6,879 nt of DNA from Mycobacterium sp. (GTDB lineage: Bacteria; Actinomycetota; Actinomycetes; Mycobacteriales; Mycobacteriaceae): assembly GCA_018500005.2 (NCBI GenBank), contig JAHBAP020000427.1, positions 1-6,879 on the forward strand, given 5' to 3'. Shown here piece after piece: positions 1 through 6,062 of this stretch. Under the pieces are notes generated by a model. That model was not told the DNA's origin. It saw only the letters and a program-made list of their open reading frames with translations, and ran no database searches. Position numbers and translations under genes: made by a program. Every line of letters begins with the position of its first letter. Positions within the stretch are counted from its first letter, which is position 1.

Positions 1-372
1 CGGGTGCGGGTGGTCGCCGGCGGCCGCGCGCTGGTGCGGGTGCTGTCCAACCTGGTTGCCAGCGCGATCGCCCACACGCCCGCCGGTGGCACGGTGACGT
101 TGGCGGTGGGCGCCGACCACGAGGGCGCCTGGGCGCGGGTGGACGACACCGGCGTGGGCATCGACGGCGCCGGCTTGCCAAGGGTGTGCGACGTCGCATA
201 CCGGGGTTCCAATGACCGGGTGCCCAGGTCGGATTCGTCACTACCCAGCGGATCAGGCCTCGGTCTGGCGATCGCCGCCGGTCTCGTCCGGGCGCACCGG
301 GGCTCGCTGTCGGCCCAGAACCTGGAGCGGGGCGCACGGTTCGAGGTTCGTCTTCCGTTGGCTGCGGGATAG
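1..372 (+). CDS. Sensor histidine kinase, C-terminal ATPase domain (5' partial)
   Basis: This is the catalytic ATP-binding end of a two-component sensor kinase, which would phosphorylate its own histidine and pass the phosphate to a response regulator. The reading frame is open from base 1, so the sensor, HAMP and histidine phosphoacceptor parts lie upstream of the window. In visible numbering the N-box is LSNLVASAIAHTP (residues 15-27), the G1 box is DDTGVGI (48-54), and the G2 box is GSGLGLA (84-90), followed by an AHRGSL segment. The frame ends at TAG 370-372 after LPLAAG, a usual ending for this fold. The second N-box asparagine, which normally coordinates magnesium, is Ser21 here; the first, Asn17, is kept. 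The partner regulator is not in the window. The acyltransferase downstream converges on this gene, so they do not share an operon. The family call is secure; the signal sensed is unknown. Confidence 0.93.
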   Translation, partial: RVRVVAGGRALVRVLSNLVASAIAHTPAGGTVTLAVGADHEGAWARVDDTGVGIDGAGLPRVCDVAYRGSNDRVPRSDSSLPSGSGLGLAIAAGLVRAHRGSLSAQNLERGARFEVRLPLAAG

Positions 373-445
373 CAGAACTCGACAGCATCGCGACGGGGTG
401 TCGGGACCTCGCGGCACATCATCATCCAGAGACACCGGGCGTTCG

Positions 446-1288
446 TCACGCCCCGACCGGGTATGCGGTCGGCCCGAACCGGGGTACGCCACCGGACTCT
501 GGGTGCACCGCCACCTCACAGAGCGCCGACAGCGCGCTGCGGCCGGCGGTGGGCAACTGCAGAGACCGCAACTGGACGTGGACGACGGTGCGACGGGCGA
601 CCGCGATCCGCTTGATCGATGACCACAACGAATCCTCACCGAGGAACGCGGTCGCCGTCGAGGGGCTGCCGTCGCGGTGGTGGTAGGTCAGCCGCAGCGG
701 CTGCACCGGCCGGGTCGCCTCAATCGCGGCCTGGAACAGCGCCGGCCGGAAACCACCATGATCCGGTCCGCAATGAGTGGTCCCCTCCGGGAAGGCCACC
801 ACGGTCTGGCCGTCGCGCAGCCGGTCCACCACGGTGTCGACCACCGAGGGAAGCGTTCTGAGGCTGCGCCGTTCGATGGGGATGATGTTGGCCATCCGCG
901 CCGCCCAGCCGACAGCCGGCCAATCGACGAGATCAGCGCGGGCGACGAACGAACCCGGCAAGACCGCACCGATCGCGAACACATCGACCCACGAGACGTG
1001 ATTGCTGACGACCAGCATGCCCTGCAGGTTGCGGATGGGACCTCCGGAGATGGTCAACCGAATTCCCAAGCACCGCAACACCGCTCGACAGAAGATCTTC
1101 TTCGCCTGCGTCCGGCCCGGCATCGGCAGCGCGAGCACTGGCAGGGCAGTCAGAACCAGCACCGTCGTGAGGATCCGTCGCGTTGCGCGAATGGCCGCAA
1201 GCGTTCGCGGCCCGGGGTAGCCGAGCAGGGCTTGCACACACTCCTGGGTGCATGAGGTCTTGGGCAGCCAGGGATGCTCGGTCGTCAT
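446..1288 (-). CDS. PlsC/OlsA-like 1-acylglycerol-3-phosphate-type O-acyltransferase
   Basis: The product (280 aa) belongs to the PlsC (LPLAT) family, which transfers acyl chains to a lysolipid hydroxyl at the inner membrane face. The catalytic HX4D motif is His97-Val-Ser-Trp-Val-Asp102 in NHVSWVD. The IIPIERR block is at residues 135-141 and the substrate-binding FPEGTT motif at 166-171. A hydrophobic segment at about 38-56 (rich in Leu, Val and Ala) can anchor the protein. The ATG start at 1288-1286 overlaps the upstream stop as TGATG and is served by GGAGGG at 1303-1298, nine bases ahead. It is the second gene of a pair with an OlsB-like N-acyltransferase, which argues for an OlsA-type role: O-acylation of a lyso-aminolipid rather than housekeeping phosphatidate synthesis. 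That role is inferred from context; a general lysophosphatidate acyltransferase remains possible. It resembles the mycobacterial Rv3026c type. Confidence 0.9.
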   Translation of the reverse strand: MTTEHPWLPKTSCTQECVQALLGYPGPRTLAAIRATRRILTTVLVLTALPVLALPMPGRTQAKKIFCRAVLRCLGIRLTISGGPIRNLQGMLVVSNHVSWVDVFAIGAVLPGSFVARADLVDWPAVGWAARMANIIPIERRSLRTLPSVVDTVVDRLRDGQTVVAFPEGTTHCGPDHGGFRPALFQAAIEATRPVQPLRLTYHHRDGSPSTATAFLGEDSLWSSIKRIAVARRTVVHVQLRSLQLPTAGRSALSALCEVAVHPESGGVPRFGPTAYPVGA

Positions 1289-2115
1289 CAGCGGACGCCC
1301 TCCAATGCGCCGCGTTCGCCGGCGGCCGCCGCGGACCGCAGGCGGGACAGGGATCTGCGGGCGGCCCCGCGCTTGTCGAGCCGCGCCGGGAAGTCGCCAA
1401 CACCGAAATCAGGGTCGTGGGCGGGTTCGCCACAGATCCGGGCGCCCAGTCGCAGGTATCCCCGCATCAGGGCCGGGATCTTCACCCGCGGCGCGGGCTC
1501 GATGTCGTCCAGACCACGGCCGTCGAGCAGCACCGGCCGGTAGGGGTGGACGGTGTAGTCCGGTGCCGCGGCGTGGCGGCCGAGGACCACGTCGCGGATC
1601 CCACGCAACTCTGAACCCGCTGGGCCCTCGCCGTGAGTCGGAACCGAGACGCAGCCGATCACGAAGTCGTAGCCGCAGCGGTCCAGGTAGGCGAGAATGC
1701 CAGTCCACATCATCAGGATCACCGCTCCGTTGCGGTGATCCTGACGCACGACCGCGCGGCCCATCTCCACCATGGACGGCCGTAGCGGGTCGAGGGTTCG
1801 GACATCGAATTCCGTTGCGGTATAGAGCCCCCCGGCGGCGATGGCACCGGGGGGAGGCAGCATCCGATAGCAACCGACAAGTTCACCGGAGCGTTCGTCG
1901 CGGACGACGAGGTGGTCGCAGTAGGCGTCGAACCGGTCGGCGTCGAGCTGGTCGGCACTGTCGAAGACGAAGCCGGGCTCGGTGGAGAATACGTCGTAGC
2001 GAAGCCGCTGTGCGGCGAGAATCTGTTCGGGATCGGTGGTCAGCAACAGGGTGTAGCGGGGGCCGCTGTAGAGGTGGGATTGCTCCGGGGAGATGAGGAC
2101 TGACGTTGCGCTCAC
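1288..2115 (-). CDS. OlsB-like GNAT N-acyltransferase (ornithine-acyl-ACP type)
   Basis: The protein (275 aa from the chosen start) belongs to the GNAT-fold OlsB family, which transfers a 3-hydroxyacyl chain from acyl carrier protein to the alpha-amino group of ornithine, giving lyso-ornithine lipid. Family landmarks, numbered from the chosen start, are QRLRYDVFSTE (about 36-46), YCDHLVV (65-71), EMGRAVVRQDHRNG (117-130) and GCVSVP (154-159). The frame extends to a TTG at 2133-2131, but I prefer the GTG at 2115-2113. It gives a start of MSATSVLISPEQ, and TTG is a weaker start. Neither has a good Shine-Dalgarno. The gene is first of a pair with the PlsC/OlsA-like gene, joined by TGATG at 1290-1286, matching the olsB-olsA pairing known elsewhere. 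The acyl acceptor could be an amine other than ornithine. It resembles the mycobacterial Rv3027c type. Confidence 0.88.
   Translation of the reverse strand: MSATSVLISPEQSHLYSGPRYTLLLTTDPEQILAAQRLRYDVFSTEPGFVFDSADQLDADRFDAYCDHLVVRDERSGELVGCYRMLPPPGAIAAGGLYTATEFDVRTLDPLRPSMVEMGRAVVRQDHRNGAVILMMWTGILAYLDRCGYDFVIGCVSVPTHGEGPAGSELRGIRDVVLGRHAAAPDYTVHPYRPVLLDGRGLDDIEPAPRVKIPALMRGYLRLGARICGEPAHDPDFGVGDFPARLDKRGAARRSLSRLRSAAAAGERGALEGVR
1298..1303 (-). promoter_or_regulatory. Shine-Dalgarno for the PlsC/OlsA-like gene
   Basis: On the minus strand these bases read GGAGGG, nine bases before the ATG at 1288-1286. The site lies inside the 3' end of the OlsB-like gene. With the TGATG overlap it fixes the start of the O-acyltransferase and suggests translational coupling. 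Confidence 0.65.
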
Positions 2116-2170
2116 AACTTGCAGGGTTCCCAACCCGTTTGGCGAGAGCGGAACCGAAAGGTGTTGTGTC

Positions 2171-2198
2171 GATGTACAGACAGTGACAATCGAGTCAA
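2171..2198 (-). promoter_or_regulatory. Possible SigA-type promoter for the acyltransferase pair
   Basis: On the minus strand TTGACT (2198-2193) is followed after 16 bases by TACATC (2176-2171). The first element is a near-perfect -35 box. The second is a weak -10 that lacks the final T typical of mycobacterial TAnnnT boxes. A start near 2164 would give a leader of about 30-50 bases before the OlsB-like gene. This stretch is visibly less GC-rich than the surrounding genes. It was found by eye only. Confidence 0.35.
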
Positions 2199-2213
2199 GC
2201 CCGCGGGGCCGGA

Positions 2214-2228
2214 CGCTGACGGTCAGCG
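2214..2228. repeat. Inverted repeat, 7-bp arms, at the COG0523 gene stop
   Basis: CGCTGAC and GTCAGCG are perfect complements around one central base, and the right arm includes the stop codon of the COG0523 gene. As RNA, the central pairs must open to form a loop, leaving a stem of about 5-6 pairs. No U-tract follows on the minus strand, so it is not a classical terminator. It could be a weak transcript-end hairpin, a protein site upstream of the acyltransferase promoter, or chance. Confidence 0.4.
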
Positions 2229-3131
2229 GAACAACGCGTTAACGAAGTGTTCGACCGGGGTTCCCGCCAGGGCGATGGCCAGTATCCGACCCGACTCCCC
2301 CGCCCGCCAGGGCCCTTCGGTGGTGATGCTGCGTCGAATCCCCACCCGGTGGACGACCGTGCGACTGCCCGGGGCATCACTCAGTCGGACAATCCCTTTT
2401 ACCCGCAACACTCCTGGCGGCAAGTCGTCGAGGAACCGCTCCAGTTGGCCACGGTCGATCGGTCGGTCCACGGTGCGGCTGACGCTGACATAGTCGTGTT
2501 CGTGCTCAAGTGGTTGGGCCGGCGGAGGATCGCTGTGGCGCAATCCCATCAGCGCCGCCAACGGAACCCTGCCGTCCCGGGCATGGAGCACCGGGACGGC
2601 TGGGGCGGCGAGGGTGAGCCAGTGATCCAGATCGGCAAGCTGCTCGGCTGACACCAGGTCAGTCTTGTTGAGCACCAGCACATCCGCCGCAGCCAACTGC
2701 CGGCGGATGGTGCGGCCCACCACCGGATGGCGCTCCCGGCGGCGGACCATCTCGGCGTCCAGGAGCACCACGACGCCATCCAGATCGAAGCCGGGGGTCA
2801 GCGCGTGGTGGGCGATCGACGCAGGATCGGCGATGCCACTTGCCTCGATGATGATCTGCTCCGGCGGGTTCGCGCGGTCGCGGACCGACCACAGCGCGGT
2901 CATCAGGTCACTGCCGATGGCACAGCAGACGCAGCCGTTGGTCAGCGTGATGGTGTCGCCGTCGGCGGAATCGATCAGATCGCCGTCGATGCCGATCTCG
3001 CCGAAATCGTTGACCAGCAGCGCTATCCGGTGACCGGAGGCCTGCCGAAGCGCCTCGTTGAGCAGAGTGGTCTTGCCCGACCCCAGATAGCCGCCGATGA
3101 CGGTGACCGGGATCGGCCCGGTGCGCCTCAC
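2223..3131 (-). CDS. COG0523/CobW-family GTPase, putative metallochaperone
   Basis: The product (302 aa) is a G3E-family P-loop GTPase of the COG0523 group, whose members insert or traffic metals such as zinc, cobalt or iron in a GTP-dependent way. The Walker A region is GGYLGSGKTT (13-22) and the metal-binding CxCC motif is Cys67-Val-Cys69-Cys70. The IIIEASG strand is at 93-99 and the base-specificity motif NKTD at 155-158. The CobW C-terminal domain runs from about 213 to the end. A small EHEH cluster (209-212) is the only histidine-rich patch; many relatives have longer ones. The chosen start is the GTG at 3131-3129, which overlaps the amidohydrolase stop as GTGA and places the P-loop near the N terminus as usual. 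The frame is open further upstream, but that part is out-of-frame amidohydrolase coding sequence. The tight overlap suggests the hydrolase is its metal client. Its metal is unknown. Confidence 0.92.
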   Translation of the reverse strand: MRRTGPIPVTVIGGYLGSGKTTLLNEALRQASGHRIALLVNDFGEIGIDGDLIDSADGDTITLTNGCVCCAIGSDLMTALWSVRDRANPPEQIIIEASGIADPASIAHHALTPGFDLDGVVVLLDAEMVRRRERHPVVGRTIRRQLAAADVLVLNKTDLVSAEQLADLDHWLTLAAPAVPVLHARDGRVPLAALMGLRHSDPPPAQPLEHEHDYVSVSRTVDRPIDRGQLERFLDDLPPGVLRVKGIVRLSDAPGSRTVVHRVGIRRSITTEGPWRAGESGRILAIALAGTPVEHFVNALFR

Positions 3132-4777
3132 CCGTGCGCAGCCTCGAACACCTTGCCGCCCAGCACGGTTCCCCACACCGCGATGTCGCGGATCGCCATT
3201 GGATCGACGTCCAGCGGGGACTGGTCCAGCACCGCGAAGTCGGCGAACTTGCCGGCCTCGATGGATCCGATCTCGTGGTCCATGTGGAGCTGAAACGCCC
3301 CGCCGATCGTCGCGGCGTGCAGAGCCTCGTAGGGAGTGAGCTTCTCGTGGTCGCCGAGGACGCGGCCGCTGGGTGTCACCCGGTTGACCGCGCACCACAT
3401 GGTCATCAGATGCCCGATCGGGGTGACACCGGAGTCGGTGTGGAACGAGAGCGGTACCCGGTTGTCCAACGCGGTCCGGCAGGCCCACATCCCGCGGGTC
3501 CGCTCAGGGCCCATCGTCTGCTCGTAGTGCTGATCGCCCCAAAACCAGATGTGGTTGGTGAAGATGTTGGCGCAGATGCCCAACCGGCCCATCTTGCGGT
3601 ACTGCGCCGCGGTGGTGGTCTGCGAGTGCTGCAGGACGTGACGGTGATCCAGCCAGGCGTCGTGGCGCAGCACCTCCTCGACGGCGTCGACGAAGATCTG
3701 CCCGGCCGCGTTGCCGTTGCAGTGACAGTGCACGTTGAGCTTGCGGGCGTGGAAGGCCTTGACCGCCGCCAGCAGGTCCTCCGGAGAGAACATCAGCAGC
3801 CCGTGGTCTTCGCCGGTGTAGTAGCCGGGCTCCATCATCACCGCAGTCCAGCCCTGGATGGAGCCGTCGGCCACCAGTTTGATTCCGGGCACCCGCAATT
3901 TGTCGCTTTCGATGTCGCGCAGTTTCACTGCGGCCTCGGCGACGGCGTCATAGTCGGCGGCACTGCCTGGCATGGTGGGCAGGTTGTAGAGCACCATCCG
4001 AACCGGGAAGGCGGCGTCGTTGACGGTGTCCTGCCAGACCTGCACCGCAGTGGCGTCGATCAGCAGCACGCCGACCAACTCCGTCGACGTCGTCACACCG
4101 GCGTTGCGGCACATCGCCGCGTGGATCTGAATCGGCTTGGCTCCCGACGTGGACGCCATCATCTTCTCGAAGGCACCCTTGGCCAGCATCATCGCGGGCG
4201 CTTCCTGGAGTTCACCGTCGGGTTGGCCGTCGGGTCCCTTGCCGACCCCCGGGGTCGGGCTGTCGGCGGTGATGCCCTCGGCCTCCAGTAGTGCGGTGTT
4301 CACCGTCGCCAGGTGCCCGCTGGCATGGCGGACGAAAATCGGCCGGGTGGCGGAGACCTGGTCCAGTTCGCGCTTGGACAGCCGCGGCAGATCCGGGAAA
4401 TAGATCGGGTCGAACCCGTTGGCCACCAACGGCTCTCCCGCCGGGAGTGTGGCGTCCTCCTCCTTGAGTCGGGCGATGAGATCCTCGTAGCTGCGGATCG
4501 GCTTGGTGAGAGTGCCGTCGGACAGCGGATACGGGAAGTAACCCACATAGGGCGCGAGTTCGCTGGCGCTGTCCATGGTGTGGCCATGCGCCTCGACGAA
4601 GCCGGGGATCAGGACGTGGTCGGCAAACCTGTCGTCGACGACCGCCTCACCCCAGCTGTGGCACTCCTCGAGGGTGCCGGCGCAGATGATGCGCCCGTCG
4701 CGCACGGCGACCGCCTGGACCTCGGGGTTGGCCGGATTCATCGTGATGACCTTGCGCGCCGTGAAAATGGTGTTCAC
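3128..4777 (-). CDS. YtcJ-type amidohydrolase (metal-dependent)
   Basis: The protein (549 aa) is a full-length Amidohydro_3/YtcJ-like enzyme, a cytoplasmic metal-dependent hydrolase related to N-substituted formamide deformylases. Likely metal ligands, numbered from the GTG start, are His64 and His66 in VEAHGHT, Lys300 in GIKLVADGS (usual position of the bridging residue), His350/His352 in VHCHCNG, His384 in LQHSQ and Asp448 in FHTDSGVTP. The C-terminal beta-sandwich segment (GSIEAGKFADFAVLD) is intact. No signal peptide is visible. I chose the GTG at 4777-4775 because the protein then begins MNTIFTARKVITMNP, matching the family's first strand; a TTG at 4786 is the alternative, and neither has a clear Shine-Dalgarno. 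The gene follows the nitronate monooxygenase by 22 bases and ends in a GTGA overlap with the COG0523 GTPase. An ATG at 4800-4798 overlaps the monooxygenase stop but runs only three codons to TAG. The substrate cannot be told from sequence. Confidence 0.9.
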   Translation of the reverse strand: MNTIFTARKVITMNPANPEVQAVAVRDGRIICAGTLEECHSWGEAVVDDRFADHVLIPGFVEAHGHTMDSASELAPYVGYFPYPLSDGTLTKPIRSYEDLIARLKEEDATLPAGEPLVANGFDPIYFPDLPRLSKRELDQVSATRPIFVRHASGHLATVNTALLEAEGITADSPTPGVGKGPDGQPDGELQEAPAMMLAKGAFEKMMASTSGAKPIQIHAAMCRNAGVTTSTELVGVLLIDATAVQVWQDTVNDAAFPVRMVLYNLPTMPGSAADYDAVAEAAVKLRDIESDKLRVPGIKLVADGSIQGWTAVMMEPGYYTGEDHGLLMFSPEDLLAAVKAFHARKLNVHCHCNGNAAGQIFVDAVEEVLRHDAWLDHRHVLQHSQTTTAAQYRKMGRLGICANIFTNHIWFWGDQHYEQTMGPERTRGMWACRTALDNRVPLSFHTDSGVTPIGHLMTMWCAVNRVTPSGRVLGDHEKLTPYEALHAATIGGAFQLHMDHEIGSIEAGKFADFAVLDQSPLDVDPMAIRDIAVWGTVLGGKVFEAAHG

Positions 4778-4799
4778 GGCAAACAAATCTAGGGCAGCA

Positions 4800-5948
4800 T
4801 CAGTCGTCGAGGGTGCGGAAGAGCCGTTCGGCCGCGTTGACGTAGTCCTCGATGAATTCCAGCACCACTTCGCGGGCGGGCTTGATCTTGTTCATCAGGC
4901 CCACGCCCTGGCCCACCCAGTAGGTCGACAGCGCCTGCGCACCGGGATGCCCGGTCTCGGCGAGCTTGTCGATCCGGCGCAGCGCCGGTTCGGCGATCAT
5001 CGCCTGCAGCGGCAATGGCAGCGGCTGCCGGCCCTTGGGGTTCGGCGCCCAGGCGTCGGTCCAGTCCGAACGCAGCTGCCGGGACGGCTTTCCGGTGCGG
5101 CCCGCCGAGCGCACGGTGTCACGGGATGAGGCGGCCAGCATCTTCTGCTTGGTGTACGGCGCGGTCTCGGCCTCTTCGGTGGTCAGCCAGACCGACCCGG
5201 TCCAGGCACCCGCCGCACCCATGGCGACACACGCAGCCATCTGCCGGCCGGTGACGATGCCACCCGCCGCGAGTACCGGAACGTCCTTGCCACCGGGGAT
5301 TTCGGCGATCGCGTCGAGCACCTCCGGGATGAGCACCAGCGTCGTCACCTCACCACAGTGCCCGCCGGCCTCGGTGCCCTGGACCACTATCAGGTCCACC
5401 CCTGCCTGGACCTGCTTGATGGCGTGCTCCTTGGCGCCGACGAGGGCCGCCACCGGGATTCCGCGCTCCTTGCCGGCCTCGATCATGTAGTCCGGTGGCA
5501 CGCCGAGCGCGTTGGCCATCAGCTTGATCGGGTGGTTGAGGGCAACGTCGAGCAGACCCTTGCCGGTATCGCCGCCGAGCGCGGACGAGCCGACCCGCAG
5601 CTCCTCGACCTCGATGTCGTGCGCCTCGAGAAGCTCGTTGATGAATTCGCGGTACTCCGCCGGGATGCGCTCGGCGAGCTGGCCGCGGGTGAGGTTCTCC
5701 CCCTTGCCCTCGTACTTGGCCGGGACGATGATGTCCACGCCGTAGGGCTTGCCGTTGACATGCTCATCGATCCAGGTCAGTTCCTGCTCGAGCTGGTCGG
5801 GCCGGAAGGCCACCCCGCCGAGCACACCGAACCCGCCGGCGTTGGTCACCGCGGCGACCACGTCGCGGCAGTGACTGAAGGCGAACAGCGGGAATTCGAT
5901 GTCGAGCCGGTCGCAAATCTCTGTCTTCACGCCTTCCAGTATGGACAC
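4800..5948 (-). CDS. Nitronate monooxygenase family flavoprotein (2-nitropropane dioxygenase-like)
   Basis: The product (382 aa) is an FMN-dependent TIM-barrel enzyme of the nitronate monooxygenase family, which oxidises alkyl nitronates to carbonyl compounds and nitrite. The N-terminal block FAFSHCRDVVAAV with GGFGVLGG (22-45) is typical of the family. The FMN-phosphate region is GTEAGGHCGE (191-200), followed by LAAGGIVTGRQ (226-236) and MGAAGAWTGS (243-252). The GTG at 5948-5946 is taken as the start. An in-frame GTG at 5930 (then KTEICDRL) is a serious alternative because homologues as I recall them begin there, but its GGAAGG lies only one base ahead. It is first of a three-gene run with the amidohydrolase and COG0523 GTPase, and divergent from hemB. 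Some relatives act on other substrates, so nitronate oxidation is the family default rather than proven. A perfect inverted repeat lies four bases upstream of the start. Confidence 0.9.
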   Translation of the reverse strand: MSILEGVKTEICDRLDIEFPLFAFSHCRDVVAAVTNAGGFGVLGGVAFRPDQLEQELTWIDEHVNGKPYGVDIIVPAKYEGKGENLTRGQLAERIPAEYREFINELLEAHDIEVEELRVGSSALGGDTGKGLLDVALNHPIKLMANALGVPPDYMIEAGKERGIPVAALVGAKEHAIKQVQAGVDLIVVQGTEAGGHCGEVTTLVLIPEVLDAIAEIPGGKDVPVLAAGGIVTGRQMAACVAMGAAGAWTGSVWLTTEEAETAPYTKQKMLAASSRDTVRSAGRTGKPSRQLRSDWTDAWAPNPKGRQPLPLPLQAMIAEPALRRIDKLAETGHPGAQALSTYWVGQGVGLMNKIKPAREVVLEFIEDYVNAAERLFRTLDD

Positions 5949-5951
5949 GGG

Positions 5952-5968
5952 CGTGACCAGTCGTCACG
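5952..5968. repeat. Inverted repeat CGTGAC-N5-GTCACG, possible operator
   Basis: Two perfect 6-bp arms separated by five bases lie 4-20 bases upstream of the nitronate monooxygenase GTG, in the divergent gap. The size and symmetry fit a dimeric repressor site, and its position would block transcript initiation or ribosome access. No regulator gene is in the window to pair with it. A chance palindrome in GC-rich DNA cannot be excluded. Confidence 0.45.
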
Positions 5969-6025
5969 GCAGGCCAGCCCACCTCCCTCGCGGCCGAAGC
6001 CCGCCCCCGGACCATGGGGCCGGTC

Positions 6026-6031
6026 TAGACT
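6026..6031 (+). promoter_or_regulatory. hemB: Possible -10 element for hemB
   Basis: TAGACT fits the mycobacterial TAnnnT -10 pattern and lies inside the 8-bp palindrome GTCTAGAC (6023-6030), an AT-containing island in GC-rich DNA. Transcription from about 6038 would give a leader of about 25 bases containing the GGAGAGG ribosome site. No convincing -35 box is seen at the expected distance. It was found by eye. Confidence 0.3.
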
Positions 6032-6047
6032 TCGGCGAACCGCCCAC

Positions 6048-6054
6048 GGAGAGG
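6048..6054 (+). promoter_or_regulatory. hemB: Shine-Dalgarno for hemB with a non-canonical start
   Basis: GGAGAGG is the best ribosome-binding match in the right part of the window. It lies eight bases before ATC at 6063 and five before ACG at 6060. It is more than 50 bases from the first canonical in-frame start, TTG at 6108, so it supports initiation near 6060-6063. It overlaps the palindrome GAGGCCTC (6051-6058). Confidence 0.55.
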
Positions 6055-6062
6055 CCTCCACG

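Noticed and set aside
397..436. GGTGTC...GACACC as a bidirectional terminator between the convergent genes
   Set aside because: Only a 6-bp stem with a 28-base loop and no U-tract on either side, so it is too weak to call.
1248..2096. Plus-strand open frame (282 codons) antisense to the OlsB-like gene
   Set aside because: Extremely Arg/Gly/Ser-rich composition typical of a GC-rich shadow frame, with no domain signal; the minus-strand gene carries the family motifs.
3132..3488. N-terminal extension of the COG0523 frame by 119 codons
   Set aside because: It lies entirely inside the amidohydrolase in another frame, reads as Arg/Pro/Gly-rich shadow sequence, and would put the P-loop about 130 residues in. 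The GTG at 3131 gives the normal family layout.
3134..4291. Long plus-strand open frame (385 codons) antisense to the amidohydrolase
   Set aside because: The minus-strand frame is a clear full-length enzyme. In high-GC genomes the opposite strand often stays open, and the antisense product shows no recognisable family motif.
4789..4800. Mini-frame ATG CTG CCC TAG overlapping the nitronate monooxygenase stop as TGATG
   Set aside because: Only three codons and out of frame with the amidohydrolase. It could help reinitiation at the GTG 4777, but nothing supports a peptide.
5949..6062. Zur-type binding site in the divergent gap
   Set aside because: No AT-rich TGAnAATnATTnTCA-like palindrome is visible; the gap is GC-rich apart from the small TCTAGA island.
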